Shown: positions 31,783 through 43,766, numbered from the stretch's first letter. The stretch is 49,535 nucleotides of DNA from Acidobacteriota bacterium (GCA_026708265.1 JAPOVI010000147.1:1-49535); one strand, 5' to 3'. Notes: generated by a model not told the origin, from the letters alone. Numbers and translations are program-made.

Positions 31783-33122
31783 TAGCGGCCAGTCTTTCGT
31801 CTCGCCAGGGCTTCGAGTTCCAGAATCGCGCTGACGCCCGGGCTGCCTGAGTACCGTTTGGCGGCCTCGCGGTATGCCACCTCGGCTGCCTGCAACTCGT
31901 CATCCGTGTCGTCAGCTCGGCTCCGCAGCAGAGAAAAGTACCTCTTGGTAGCCTCCGCGAATTCGGTGGCGTGGAGACTCTGTTGGGGTACATCGACCTT
32001 CTGAATCTCCTCCGCGATGTCCTCGATCGAACGGTTCGCATACTCGAGCAGCGCCGGCCCGCCCGGGTCGAGGGTGCGCAACTCTCCCGCCTCGAGGGAT
32101 TGAATGATGAACGGGGAATGGGATGTGCAAACGAACTGGATCCTCGGGAAGGTCTCCTTCAGGTCACGAACTACTCGCCGTTGCCACTTCGGATGCAGGT
32201 GCACGTCGATCTCGTCCACCAGGACCAGGCCTGGCGTCTGCTGCAACACGGCCGGGTCTTCCGGGTCGTCCTCTCCCGCCTCCGATACGAGATGAGAGTT
32301 CTGCATGACGGCCTTGGTTGCGACGTCGGCGACCAGGGCCGCCATCATCCGCTGTCCGGCGCTGAGATTGGAGAACGGCTGTGCCTGCCCCGCGATGGAA
32401 AGCACGATCTCCTGGCGGTCACCGTCGTACCAGAGACCGTCAGCCTCGGGAATGCAGCGAACGATGGCGCCCGTTACGACCCGGTAACCCGGTCTCCAGC
32501 GCCCGCCCCGATTGGCGGACGCGATCGCCTCCCGTTGAAACCAGATTCTCAGGTCGCCCACCCGGATCCGTTCCTGGAAGCAGTCGTAGAACGCCTCCCA
32601 TCGTCGGGCGGAGCGGTGCGCCCTCAACGTCGTCGGGTCCCGGGATCGCGACGGAAGCCAGGCGCGCCCGGCACCGTAGTAGGCGATGACGGGACTGATC
32701 AGCTTCTCGCCGGTATGGTCCCGCGCGAAGTGATTCTTGATGAGCCGCAGGGCTTCTGCCGCCTCGACGTTGGTCGTTCTCGATCCGTGCAGGCGAATCT
32801 GGCGTCGCCACTCGAGTTCATTACCCGCGATCTCACCCGCGGCAGTGACGGACACGGGTTTGCATTCCTCGAACCGAGAGCGGTCACCCGCGTGCCTCAC
32901 GCCGAGACGGATCTCGTTGCGAAGGATGTTCCGGCCGCTGTTCGCCAGCATGGTATCGGGCGGCTTGACGAGCCAGATGCCGGCGGCGACCGCGAGCGCG
33001 TCGAGAACGGTCGTCTTGCCGGCACCATTGTCACCCACGAGCAGAGTGAACCGAGGGTGCAAGTCGAGTGTTCGCTCTTCGAAACGCTTGAAATTCCGTA
33101 TCCGGAGTTGATCGATTCTCAT
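31782..33122 (-). CDS. ptuA: SMC/RecF-like AAA ATPase, PtuA-like (Septu defence)
   Basis: A 446-residue ATPase of the ABC/OLD-like group. It opens with the typical IDQLRIRNFKRFEERTLDL, followed by the Walker A loop GDNGAGKTT at residues 30-38. The ABC-like signature is NLSAGQRMM, Walker B is LVLVDEIDVHLHPKWQ, and the switch histidine is in CTSHSPFIIQS. The region between about 90 and 230 is an insertion with IAYYGAGRAWLPSR. The C-terminal 90 residues are helical and end ALARRKTGR. No TOPRIM domain is present, so it is not an OLD nuclease. The HNH partner follows with an overlapping start. The pair is a two-gene defence module; regulation is not visible. Confidence 0.82.
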   Translation of the reverse strand: MRIDQLRIRNFKRFEERTLDLHPRFTLLVGDNGAGKTTVLDALAVAAGIWLVKPPDTMLANSGRNILRNEIRLGVRHAGDRSRFEECKPVSVTAAGEIAGNELEWRRQIRLHGSRTTNVEAAEALRLIKNHFARDHTGEKLISPVIAYYGAGRAWLPSRSRDPTTLRAHRSARRWEAFYDCFQERIRVGDLRIWFQREAIASANRGGRWRPGYRVVTGAIVRCIPEADGLWYDGDRQEIVLSIAGQAQPFSNLSAGQRMMAALVADVATKAVMQNSHLVSEAGEDDPEDPAVLQQTPGLVLVDEIDVHLHPKWQRRVVRDLKETFPRIQFVCTSHSPFIIQSLEAGELRTLDPGGPALLEYANRSIEDIAEEIQKVDVPQQSLHATEFAEATKRYFSLLRSRADDTDDELQAAEVAYREAAKRYSGSPGVSAILELEALARRKTGR

Positions 33123-33633
33123 GTCTCGTCATGCTCCGGGAGAACCAGGTTCTGCCCTCGGGCCCTGGAGGGATCTCACTCGAACACGGCTTGACCAGGA
33201 GAACAGGACCGGCCGCCCGGACGGGCAGTGAGGAAGCCGGCCTCCAAGTCGCCGGCTTCGCTGGCGACGGCACGACACTCGAGCGGCCGGTTGCGGCAGT
33301 TCTCCCAGCTCCCGCCGGGAAGACCTGGCCGCCGCCCGCCGGGCGCTCGACGACCACCGGACGCCGTGGGCCGCCACGACCGCCCCTTGGCCGGCCGGTG
33401 GTGCCTCGAGCGTCGCTCGGACGAGCCCGAAGACGACCGTGGTGCTCGTCGAGATCGCCGATCGCTTGTCGAGCCCGCAACCCGGTATCCCACCGGCGCG
33501 GCCAGGCGTCCTCGTACGGGACCGTAACGCGGTGCGCAGACGGACGAGGCTCTCCAGGGATACGGAAGGCCCCACGAGGACATCATACGCTCGGCGAGCC
33601 GGTGTGACTGGCGTCGGCTCCGCGCCGTTGGCG
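33123..33633. other. 511-base gap without a recognised gene
   Basis: All six frames were read. Some short runs look protein-like, such as SSRREDLAAARRALDDH (plus strand, near 33312) and RVTVPYEDAWPRRWDTGLRA (minus strand, near 33480-33540), but none has a start, a ribosome site and a recognisable domain together. The stretch may be the decayed edge of the Septu insertion. No RNA gene or insertion-sequence end was seen. Confidence 0.5.
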
Positions 33634-33882
33634 TCAGTGATGGTGGTGGTGGATCGCCTCGTGCTCGGCGACCTGCTTGTCGCGCCGGATCTTGGCCGCC
33701 GCCTTCCGGGCCGACTTCAGGTGCATCTCGCGGGTGCCGTCGGAGCTGACGGCGAACATCGAGATCAGCCGCTCGACCTCGCGGCTCCGGCACGACGGGC
33801 AGGCCACGGGGCCGCTCTTGGGGAGGATGACGGCCTCGAACTCCTTGTCGCACGCGCCGCAACGGTACTCGTAGATCGGCAT
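33634..33882 (-). CDS. FmdB-type zinc-ribbon protein
   Basis: An 82-residue protein of the FmdB/CxxC_CXXC_SSSS regulatory-protein family. It starts with the family signature MPIYEYRCGACDKEFE, and the zinc ribbon is closed by the second pair in ACPSCRS; LISMFAVSS is the usual following segment. The role of the family is poorly known; some members are near formamide or methyl-accepting genes and may regulate transcription. The C-terminal half is lysine- and arginine-rich and ends in a natural run of five histidines (EAIHHHHH), which may bind metal. The frame is open upstream to 34137, but homology starts at the ATG at 33882. Confidence 0.85.
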   Translation of the reverse strand: MPIYEYRCGACDKEFEAVILPKSGPVACPSCRSREVERLISMFAVSSDGTREMHLKSARKAAAKIRRDKQVAEHEAIHHHHH

Positions 33883-33958
33883 GGCTGACGGGCAGTGTGG
33901 ATCGGCGGCGAACCGAGGGTCAAGCAGCAGTCGTGGCTCGGGTCCGAGTCGCCGGCCC

Positions 33959-34516
33959 TCACGGGAGAAGGTCGTCGACCGCGATCTCCGTCCCGGGGCG
34001 CGCGAGGGGAGAGACCCTGTCCCCGCGCCGGTAGACCTGGACGGACCGGTATCCGTTCGCGGACGGCTCGCGGTGGACTTCGAGCCGTGCGTCGGGCAGG
34101 GCGAGAATCCAGTATTCCGGTAGACCGTGGCGCGCATAGAGTTGCTGCTTCACGGTGCGATCGCGCCGTAGCGAGTCGTCCGACACCTCGATCACCAGGA
34201 GTCCGGTCGTGGGGTGGGCGTCGAGATAGTCGCCCGGGGCGCCTTCAACCACGGCGATGTCCGGCTCCGGCTCCGAGTCGGGGCCGATAGCCAGCGGGGT
34301 CTGCGGCCGGACGTGACAGCCGGCGCCGAACGCACGCTCGACCACCTTGGCGACCATGATCACCGCCGCGGCGTGCCGGCTTCCCTGCGGTGTCATCCCG
34401 ACGATCTCCCCGTCGATCAGCTCGATCCGATCCTCCGGACCGAACACGCCGGCGTCGACCGCGCGGTCGTACGCCTCACGGCTCCAGCGGTAGGTTCCGG
34501 CGGTCGCGTCGGCCAA
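33959..34516 (-). CDS. Uma2-family (DUF820) putative endonuclease-fold protein
   Basis: A 185-residue protein with the restriction-endonuclease-like Uma2 fold. Family marks are RIELIDGEIVGM near the N-terminus, the PDIAVV strand with its Asp, and VIEVSDDSLRRDRTVK, where Glu, Asp and Lys build the presumed metal site, followed by GLPEYWIL. Family copies are often present in many per genome, especially in Cyanobacteria and Planctomycetes, and no biological function is proven. Four bases separate it from the next gene in the leftward direction, though a functional link is not obvious. Confidence 0.88.
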   Translation of the reverse strand: MADATAGTYRWSREAYDRAVDAGVFGPEDRIELIDGEIVGMTPQGSRHAAAVIMVAKVVERAFGAGCHVRPQTPLAIGPDSEPEPDIAVVEGAPGDYLDAHPTTGLLVIEVSDDSLRRDRTVKQQLYARHGLPEYWILALPDARLEVHREPSANGYRSVQVYRRGDRVSPLARPGTEIAVDDLLP

Positions 34517-34519
34517 GGG

Positions 34520-37450
34520 CTACTCCAGTAGCGAGTGCAAGAGTTGAGCCGGGTGCAGCGCCCGGACGCCGGCGAAGTCGTGGACCTGGTGACGGCACGA
34601 CGTGCCGGCCGCGACGAGGACGCCTTCGGGTCCGAGCTCGCGCGCGGCGGGCAGGAGGCGCCGCTCGCCGATCTGGCGGGAGATGTCGAAATGCTCGCGC
34701 GCGTAGCCGAACGAACCCGCCATGCCGCAGCAACCGGAATCGAGGTCGGTGACCCGCGCCCCCGGGATGCGGTCGAGGAGCGCCTTCGCGGGCGCTACCA
34801 GGCCGAGGGACTTCTGGTGGCAGTGGCCGTGGAGGAGGATCTCGTCCGGGCCCGAGCGGAGCGCGAGCGATGCGCCGCCTTCGTCGAGCTGCCGGTGCAG
34901 GAAGTCCTCGAATAGCACGCAGGCGGCGGCGACTTCCCGCGCCCGCCGCTGCTCCTCGCCGCGGAGGAGGGCGGGCACGTCGTCGGCGAGGGCCGACAGG
35001 CAGCTCGGCTCGAGGAGCACGATGGGCGTGCCGGCCGCGGCCAGCGGATGCAGTCGGCGAACCGCCTCGGCCGCCCGGTCGCGCGCCGCGTCCAGCAGCC
35101 CCTGCGAGATGAGCGGCCGCCCGCAGCAGGCGTCCGGTCCGAGGGCCACCCGGAGGCTCGCGGCCCCCAGGACGTCGGCCGCCGCGAGGCCGATGCACGG
35201 GTCGTAGTAGTTGGTGAAGGTGTCGTTGAACAGGACGACGTCAGCCGCCTCGGAGGCAGCGTCCGGGGCGGCCGCGCTTCCCGGCGCTCCCGACCGGTCG
35301 CGCCATGCCGCCGCGAGCGTCCGCGGCGCCCACGCGGGCAGCGAGCGGCGGCGGTCGATGCCGAAGAGTGCCTCGTTCAGCCACCGCACCCACCCGCGCC
35401 CGAGCCACGGATTGACGAGCGGCGCCGCTCCGCTGGCCAGCGCCGACAGGTCGTGGATGTGCCCGAGCACGCGGGCCCGGAGCGGGGTGCCGTGGCGCCG
35501 CCAGTAGTCGGCGAGAAACTCGCTCTTGAAGCGCGCCATGTCGACGCCGACCGGGCATTCGGTCTTGCAGGCGCGGCACTCCAGGCAGAGATCGAGCACG
35601 TCGTGGACGCCGCGGTCGCCGAGTCCGGCCTCGCGGGGTCCGGTCGGCCCGAGGGCGCCTGTCATCGCCAGGCGCAGGACGTTGGCCCGGCCCCGCGTCG
35701 AGTGCGCCTCGTCGCGCGTCGCCATGTACGACGGACACATCGTGCCGGCGAGGGTCTTGCGGCAGGCGCCCACGCCGCTGCACATCTCGACCGCCCGCCC
35801 CAGTCCGCCATAGGCGCTGTGGTCGAAGGCGGCGGGGGGGTTCGGGGTCCGGTAGGTCGGACCGTAGCGCAGGTTGGAGGTGAGGGGCGGCGCGTCGACG
35901 ATCTTGCCCGGATTGAAGAGGCCCTCGGGATCGAAGGTCCGCTTGACGGTCCGGAACGCGTCGTAGAGAACGGGTCCGAACATGCGGGCCATGAACGGCC
36001 CCCGCACGAGGCCGTCGCCGTGCTCGCCCGACAGCGCGCCGCCGAACTCCAGGACCAGGTCGGCGATCTCGGTCGCGATGGCCTCGAACTGCCGGACGCC
36101 GTCCGCGGTCTTCATGTTGACGACGGGGCGGACGTGGAGGCAGCCGACCGAAGCGTGCGCATAGACGCCGGCCGTCGTGCCGTGGCGGCGGATGATGCCG
36201 AGGAAGCGCGCGATGAAGTCGCGGAGCTTCTCGGGGGCGACGGCGGTGTCCTCGACGAACGAGATGCTCTTGGCGTCCCCCTTCATCGCCATCGACAGGC
36301 CGAGGGACGATTCGCGGAGCTTCCAGATCCGGGCCTGGTCGGCCGGCGCGGTGGCGCGCGCGGTGTGGGTGGCGCGGCCGCGCCCGCGGATGTCCGCCTC
36401 GAGGCGCTCGAGGCGCGGCGCGAGCTCCTCCGCAGAATCGCCGTACAGCTCGACGCAGAGCAGGGCGCCGCAGTCGGTCCGGAGGACGGCGCGGCGCATC
36501 GCGTCGAGCGCCGGGTTCTCGCGCGCGTGGTCGAGGATGGAGCGGTCCATGACCTCGACCGCGGACGGGTCGTGCTCGAGGATGGCCGGGGTGTCGCCGA
36601 GGGCGTCGAGCAGATCGTCGTACTCGATGGTCAGCACGGCCTTCGCATCCGGCAGCGGCACCAGGTTGAGCCGGGCTTCCACGATCAGGCCGAGCGTCCC
36701 CTCGGAGCCGACGACGAGCCGGGCGAGGTTGAACGGCTCGCCGGCGGCCGCCCGCGCCGGCGTGAATGCGTCGAGGTTGTACCCGCCGACGCGGCGCAGG
36801 ATCTTCGGATAGCGACGGTCGATCTCGTCCGCGTGACGGGCGGCGAGTCGCCGGACCGTCCGATGGCACGCGCCTTCGAACGTCGGGGCCGCGCACACCG
36901 CATCGAGCTCGTCGCCGTTCAGCGGGCGGAGATGCGCGGTCGTGCCGTCGGCCAGTGCGACGTGGAGGTCGAGGACGTGATCGATCGTCTTCCCGTAGCG
37001 CACCGACCGCGCGCCGCTCGAGTTGTTGGAGATCATCCCCCCGATGGTTGCGCGGCTCGCCGTGGAGATGTCCGGCGCGAACCGGAGGCGGTGGGGGGCG
37101 AGCTGCGCGTTCAGCTCGTCGAGAACGATGCCGGGCTCGACGCGCGCCCAGCGCTCGGCGACGTTCACCTCGAGGAGCCGGTTGAAGTGCTTCGAGGTGT
37201 CGACCTGCAGCCCGGGACCGATCGCCTGCCCGGCCTGCGACGTGCCGCCGCCCCGCGCCGTGATGGAGCACCCGTGCGCCCGTGCACAGGCGATGGCGGC
37301 CAGGATGTCGTCGCGCGAGCGGACGATGGCCACGCCCAGCGGCTGGATCTGGTAGACGCTCGCGTCGGTCGAGTAGAGGGCCCGCGAAACCGAATCGAAG
37401 CGCACCTCGCCATCGAGGCGCGCTTCCAGATCGCGGCGCAGATCATCCAT
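34520..37450 (-). CDS. FAD-linked oxidase fused to an iron-sulfur/CCG-domain reductase
   Basis: A 976-residue three-part oxidoreductase of the type often annotated as D-lactate or D-2-hydroxyacid dehydrogenase (YdiJ/GlcD-GlpC fusion). Residues about 40-220 are the FAD-binding_4 domain (GGGTSQAGQAIGPGL, SRATIGGMISNNSSGARSV), and about 220-500 the FAD-oxidase C domain, ending GGALSGEHGDG. Two 4Fe-4S motifs follow near 555-665 (CSGVGACRKTLAGTMCPSY and CLECRACKTECPVGVD). The C-terminal third has two CCG-type motifs (GPDACCGRPL and DSGCCGMAGSFG). All parts appear intact. It would oxidise a 2-hydroxy acid in the cytoplasm or at the membrane and pass electrons to quinone. The start is the ATG at 37450, since the upstream frame is not conserved. 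Confidence 0.88.
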   Translation of the reverse strand: MDDLRRDLEARLDGEVRFDSVSRALYSTDASVYQIQPLGVAIVRSRDDILAAIACARAHGCSITARGGGTSQAGQAIGPGLQVDTSKHFNRLLEVNVAERWARVEPGIVLDELNAQLAPHRLRFAPDISTASRATIGGMISNNSSGARSVRYGKTIDHVLDLHVALADGTTAHLRPLNGDELDAVCAAPTFEGACHRTVRRLAARHADEIDRRYPKILRRVGGYNLDAFTPARAAAGEPFNLARLVVGSEGTLGLIVEARLNLVPLPDAKAVLTIEYDDLLDALGDTPAILEHDPSAVEVMDRSILDHARENPALDAMRRAVLRTDCGALLCVELYGDSAEELAPRLERLEADIRGRGRATHTARATAPADQARIWKLRESSLGLSMAMKGDAKSISFVEDTAVAPEKLRDFIARFLGIIRRHGTTAGVYAHASVGCLHVRPVVNMKTADGVRQFEAIATEIADLVLEFGGALSGEHGDGLVRGPFMARMFGPVLYDAFRTVKRTFDPEGLFNPGKIVDAPPLTSNLRYGPTYRTPNPPAAFDHSAYGGLGRAVEMCSGVGACRKTLAGTMCPSYMATRDEAHSTRGRANVLRLAMTGALGPTGPREAGLGDRGVHDVLDLCLECRACKTECPVGVDMARFKSEFLADYWRRHGTPLRARVLGHIHDLSALASGAAPLVNPWLGRGWVRWLNEALFGIDRRRSLPAWAPRTLAAAWRDRSGAPGSAAAPDAASEAADVVLFNDTFTNYYDPCIGLAAADVLGAASLRVALGPDACCGRPLISQGLLDAARDRAAEAVRRLHPLAAAGTPIVLLEPSCLSALADDVPALLRGEEQRRAREVAAACVLFEDFLHRQLDEGGASLALRSGPDEILLHGHCHQKSLGLVAPAKALLDRIPGARVTDLDSGCCGMAGSFGYAREHFDISRQIGERRLLPAARELGPEGVLVAAGTSCRHQVHDFAGVRALHPAQLLHSLLE

Positions 37451-37647
37451 CCGGCGCAGTATAGGCCGGGCCCTGGCGGGGCGCCGTCCAGATCCAGCCC
37501 TCGCGTTCGGCGGCGCTCCGATCGGGCGGCGGCATCGCCCGTCCAGCCACAACTGCCCAGGCTTCCACGAGCCGGCGCTGCGTGCGGGGCAGTTGGCCGC
37601 CGATCAGGCCGCTGCCACCGTGGTGGAGCAGAGAACCAGAAGGTCGG

Positions 37648-38124
37648 CTATCGTGAGACCTGCGGGGTCTCGTTCGCTGGCAGCGCAGGCGTGACCCACC
37701 ACGTGTAGCCCTCCGCCAGTCGTGCGAACTCCGACCAGAGGTCGGATCCCGACCAGATGTCGGGAAACCCGGTCACGTCGTTGGCCTGATCGGGGACCAG
37801 ACCTGGCAGTGAGTCGGGGAAGGTCTCGAAGTAGATGATGAAGGTCACACGCCGAATCTCTCCGTAGTCCGTTACGGAGTAGAAGTGCAGTCGGCCCCCG
37901 AGAAGCTCGGCGGCGCCCTGCACCTGCAGTTCGATATTCTGGAAAACCGCGTGGTAGTGCTCCCGGCGCACATCCACCAGATTCACGCCGTAGAAAGGTG
38001 GCTCCAGCGACGGCATCTCCTGAGCGAAACGCTCGCCCCACCGAGGCGCGTCCGGCCTGATCTCCGGAAGAGGCTGGAAGGCCGACGGAAACTCTTGCTG
38101 GGAAGACTCTGACGAAGACACCAT
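37648..38124 (-). CDS. Hypothetical protein
   Basis: A 158-residue soluble protein without a recognised domain. It is rich in aromatic and acidic residues, with probable strands HAVFQNIELQVQG, GRLHFYSVTDYG and VTFIIYFETFPDSL, and no signal peptide or membrane segment. Codon use (high GC at third positions) and the sensible amino-acid make-up support a real gene. The ATG at 38124 is the best start; the frame is open to 38376, but that part overlaps only low-complexity sequence. It stands alone between the oxidoreductase and amtB. The 197-base gap to the oxidoreductase start holds nothing recognisable. Confidence 0.6.
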   Translation of the reverse strand: MVSSSESSQQEFPSAFQPLPEIRPDAPRWGERFAQEMPSLEPPFYGVNLVDVRREHYHAVFQNIELQVQGAAELLGGRLHFYSVTDYGEIRRVTFIIYFETFPDSLPGLVPDQANDVTGFPDIWSGSDLWSEFARLAEGYTWWVTPALPANETPQVSR

Positions 38125-38386
38125 CCGATCCAGTGTACCCCGGCAGGCGAGATCTTCAGGGCTGACAGCGCTCAGCGAGAGAAGCAGTTGACGCGGAGCG
38201 GTCGGAGCTGGCTCATGGCCGGCGCGCCAAGAGCCGGTGACGAGCCGCGCGGGGTCCCGGGCGGGCCCCGCGTACAGGACGATGGCCGCCGCGGGCCCGT
38301 GCAGTCGGGTCCACGGCGGCCATCCGCGCGCCGTCGAGTGCGGAGAGGGGCGCGCCAGCCAGACGTCCCCCTCCACCCTGCGCCGG

Positions 38387-39712
38387 TTAGTGGGTGAACT
38401 GGAAGCCGCCGTAGGCCTCCATGCCGTGCTCGCCGACGTCGAGCCCCATTCGTTCCTCCTCGGCGCTGACGCGGAGCCCGATCGTGAACTGGAGAGCGAA
38501 GAAGATGGCGAGCGCCGCGATGAACGCGAAGGCGCCGTACGCCAGCACGCCGATGAGCTGCGTCAGGAACGAGTGGCCGGCGCTGAAGATGCCCACGGCC
38601 AGCGTGCCCCAGATGCCGCACGTCAGGTGCACCGAGATGGCGCCGACCGGATCGTCGAGCCCGGCGCGGTCGATGAGCAGCACGGAGCCGACGACGATGA
38701 CGCCGGCAATGAGGCCGATGACCATGGCCGCGTTCACGCTCACCACGTCCGCCCCCGCCGTGATGCCGACGAGCCCGGCGAGCGCGCCGTTCAGCACCAT
38801 GGTGAGGTCGGGCTTGTGCTGCACCGTCCACGACGCGGCCATCGCGCCGATGATGCCGGTCGCCGAGGCGAGACAGGTCGTCACGAAGACGAGCGAGACC
38901 AGCTCCGGGTCGGCGCTGAGCACCGAGCCCCCGTTGAACCCGAACCAGCCGAGCCAGAGCAGGAATACGCCGATGGTGGCCAGCGGCATGCTGTGCCCGG
39001 GGATCGGCTTGGCCCTACCCTCGAGATACTTGCCCAGGCGCGGGCCGAGGACGATGACGCCGGCCAGGGCGCCCCAGCCGCCGACCGAGTGGACGAGCGT
39101 GGAGCCCGCGAAGTCGTAGAAGCCCATCGCGTCGAGGAACCCGCCGCCCCACTTCCACGAACCGGCGATGGTGTAGATGAACGCCACGTAGATCGTGGTG
39201 AAGATGAGGAACGAGCCGAGCTTGATCCGCTCCGCCACCGCGCCGGAGACGATCGTGGCCGCGGTGGCGGCGAACATCGCCTGGAAGATGAAGTCCGTCC
39301 AGTACGTGTAGGCGCCGTCGGCGTAGGCGACGGTATTGCCTTCGGCGCCCGGGTCGAGCCCGAAGCCCGCGAACCCGAAGAACTGCCCGAGCGCGAAGTC
39401 GCCGGGGTACATCAGGTTGAAGCCGACGATGGCGTAGGTGACGAGGCCGATGGCGATGACGCCCGTGTTCTTGAAGAGGATGTTCACCGAGTTCTTGGCC
39501 TGCGTCAGCCCGCTCTCGAGGCAGGCGAAGCCGAGATGCATGATGAACACGAGGAACGTGGCGACGAGCATCCACGTGTTGTTGACCGTGAAGAGCTCCT
39601 GCGAGGCGCCTTCCTCCTGCGCGAACACCGCGTGCGGGATCAGGACGATGGTCAGCAATACGAGCGACAGTGCGGCCGCGCGTGCGATCGAACGATGGAA
39701 TCCAGTTCTCAT
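38387..39712 (-). CDS. amtB: Ammonium transporter
   Basis: A 441-residue member of the Amt/MEP/Rh family with a signal peptide (SLVLLTIVLIPHAVFAQ) and eleven membrane helices. The N-terminal consensus TWMLVATFLVFIMHLGFACLESGL is complete, and the twin-histidine pore residues are in DFAGSTLVHSVGGWGAL and the later VHLTCGIWGTLAVG. It moves ammonium across the inner membrane when nitrogen is scarce and is normally blocked by GlnK. The ATG at 39712 gives the signal peptide. The glnK gene lies 43 bases upstream, the standard pairing, and both share the sigma54 promoter at 40142. Nothing is abnormal apart from a short C-terminal tail. Confidence 0.95.
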   Translation of the reverse strand: MRTGFHRSIARAAALSLVLLTIVLIPHAVFAQEEGASQELFTVNNTWMLVATFLVFIMHLGFACLESGLTQAKNSVNILFKNTGVIAIGLVTYAIVGFNLMYPGDFALGQFFGFAGFGLDPGAEGNTVAYADGAYTYWTDFIFQAMFAATAATIVSGAVAERIKLGSFLIFTTIYVAFIYTIAGSWKWGGGFLDAMGFYDFAGSTLVHSVGGWGALAGVIVLGPRLGKYLEGRAKPIPGHSMPLATIGVFLLWLGWFGFNGGSVLSADPELVSLVFVTTCLASATGIIGAMAASWTVQHKPDLTMVLNGALAGLVGITAGADVVSVNAAMVIGLIAGVIVVGSVLLIDRAGLDDPVGAISVHLTCGIWGTLAVGIFSAGHSFLTQLIGVLAYGAFAFIAALAIFFALQFTIGLRVSAEEERMGLDVGEHGMEAYGGFQFTH

Positions 39713-39755
39713 TGGCGTTTTCCTAGTCCTTTCCATGGCGCTGGCGCGCAGGCTC

Positions 39756-42166
<2,411 letters not shown>

Positions 42167-42301
42167 TGCGTGGTTCTTGCTGCCTTGCGATACCATGCCC
42201 GTACGGCATACAAAGCGCATGCCACATCGACGGCCAGCCGGCGTCGCACGGGCTGCATCGAAGGGCCCCGGGGGCGCCCGGTCCGCTCCCGGGAGACGTC
42301 G

Positions 42302-43747
42302 TCAGACGGGCGCGGGCAGGGCGGACGAACCCATCAGGTAGGCATCGATACCGCGAGCGGCGCTGCGCCCTTCGGCGATCGCCCAGACGATGAGCGACTG
42401 GCCGCGCTGCATGTCGCCTGCCGTGAAGACGCCGGGCACGCTGGTCATCCAGTTCTCGTCGCGCCACACGTTGCCCCGCTCGGTCAACCGGACTCCCAGG
42501 TCGGTCAACAGTCCCGGCCTCTCCGGGCCCAGAAAGCCCATGGCGAGCAGCACGAGATCGGCCTTCAGTTCGAAGGCGCTGCCGGGGATGGGATCGAACG
42601 CGGGGCGGCCGTCGCGCTGCGTCATGCGAACCTTCGTGGCGTGGAGCGCGCTGACGTGGCCGTTGCCGGAGCTCGTGAACCGCTCGGTCGAGACGGCGTA
42701 GACCCGGTCGCCGCCCTCCTCGTGGGCGGCCGAGACCCGGAAGACGTGCGGCCACGTCGGCCACGGATTGTCGGGCGCCCGGTCGTCCGGTGGGCGCGGC
42801 AGCAACTCGAACTGGGCGACCGAGCGGGCACCCTGACGGTGGACGGTCCCCAGGCAGTCGGCGCCCGTATCGCCGCCGCCGATGATCACGACGTGCTTGC
42901 CGTGCGCGGTTATCTCCTGATCCGCCGGGACGACGTCGCCTTCGCAGCGACGGTTCTGCTGCGTGAGGTAATCCATGGCGAAGTGGATGCCCTCGAGCTC
43001 GCGGCCCGGCACCTTGAGGTCGCGCGGCCAGCCGGCACCGCCGGCCAGGAGCGTGGCGTCGTGCTCGCGCTGCATCTGCTCGGCCGACAGGTCGACGCCG
43101 ACGTTCACCCCGGTCCGGAAGCGGACGCCCTCGGCCTCCAGGATCCGCAGGCGGCGGTCGAGGAAGCGCTTCTCCATCTTGAACTCGGGGATGCCGTAGC
43201 GCAGCAGCCCGCCGATGCGGTCGGCCTTCTCGAAGACGGTCACCGTGTGGCCGGCACGGTTGAGCTGATCCGCGGCCGCCAGGCCGGCCGGGCCGGAGCC
43301 GACGACCGCCACCTTCCTGCCCGTGCGCGTTGCCGGCGGGCTGGCCGAGATCCATCCCTCGTCGAAGGCGCGCTCGACGATCGCCAGCTCGACCGACTTG
43401 ATGGCGACTGCCTGGCGGTCGATGGCCAGCACGCAAGACCCCTCGCAGGGGGCGGGGCAGAGCCGCCCGGTCCACTCGGGGAAGTTGTTGGTCTTGTGCA
43501 GCCGGTCGATGGCCGCCTGCCACTTGTCCCGGTAGACGAGGTCGTTCCAGTCCGGGATGAGATTGCCGAGCGGACACCCTTCGTGGCAGAACGGGATGCC
43601 GCAGTCCATGCAGCGGGCGCCCTGCGCGCGGAGGTCGTCGGACCGATACGGCAGATAGACCTCGTGCCAGTCGCGCACCCGCTCGTCGACCGGACGAGCG
43701 AGTGCCTTCTGGCGGTCGATCTCGAGGAATCCCTTCAGCTTGCCCAT
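42302..43747 (-). CDS. gltD: Glutamate synthase small subunit (NADPH-type)
   Basis: A 481-residue flavoprotein that passes electrons from NADPH to the large subunit. The N-terminal cysteines for the 4Fe-4S clusters are CMDCGIPFC, HEGCPLGN and GRLCPAPCEGSC. The FAD turn is VAVVGSGPAGLAAADQL near residue 145, the NADPH turn is VVIIGGGDTGADCLGT near 290, and the C-terminal FAD contact is GVFTAGDMQRGQSLIVWAIAEGR. Length and order of motifs are normal. It lies 19 bases after gltB and is surely co-transcribed with it. With glutamine synthetase (not in this window) the complex forms the GS-GOGAT route for ammonium assimilation. Confidence 0.95.
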   Translation of the reverse strand: MGKLKGFLEIDRQKALARPVDERVRDWHEVYLPYRSDDLRAQGARCMDCGIPFCHEGCPLGNLIPDWNDLVYRDKWQAAIDRLHKTNNFPEWTGRLCPAPCEGSCVLAIDRQAVAIKSVELAIVERAFDEGWISASPPATRTGRKVAVVGSGPAGLAAADQLNRAGHTVTVFEKADRIGGLLRYGIPEFKMEKRFLDRRLRILEAEGVRFRTGVNVGVDLSAEQMQREHDATLLAGGAGWPRDLKVPGRELEGIHFAMDYLTQQNRRCEGDVVPADQEITAHGKHVVIIGGGDTGADCLGTVHRQGARSVAQFELLPRPPDDRAPDNPWPTWPHVFRVSAAHEEGGDRVYAVSTERFTSSGNGHVSALHATKVRMTQRDGRPAFDPIPGSAFELKADLVLLAMGFLGPERPGLLTDLGVRLTERGNVWRDENWMTSVPGVFTAGDMQRGQSLIVWAIAEGRSAARGIDAYLMGSSALPAPV

Positions 43748-43766
43748 GATGATGCGTAGCGCAGAC

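Noticed and set aside
42209..42224. A sigma54-like sequence (TGGCATG-N4-TTGTA) upstream of the NifA-like gene
   Set aside because: The -12 GC, which is nearly invariant, is GT here; it is too weak to call.
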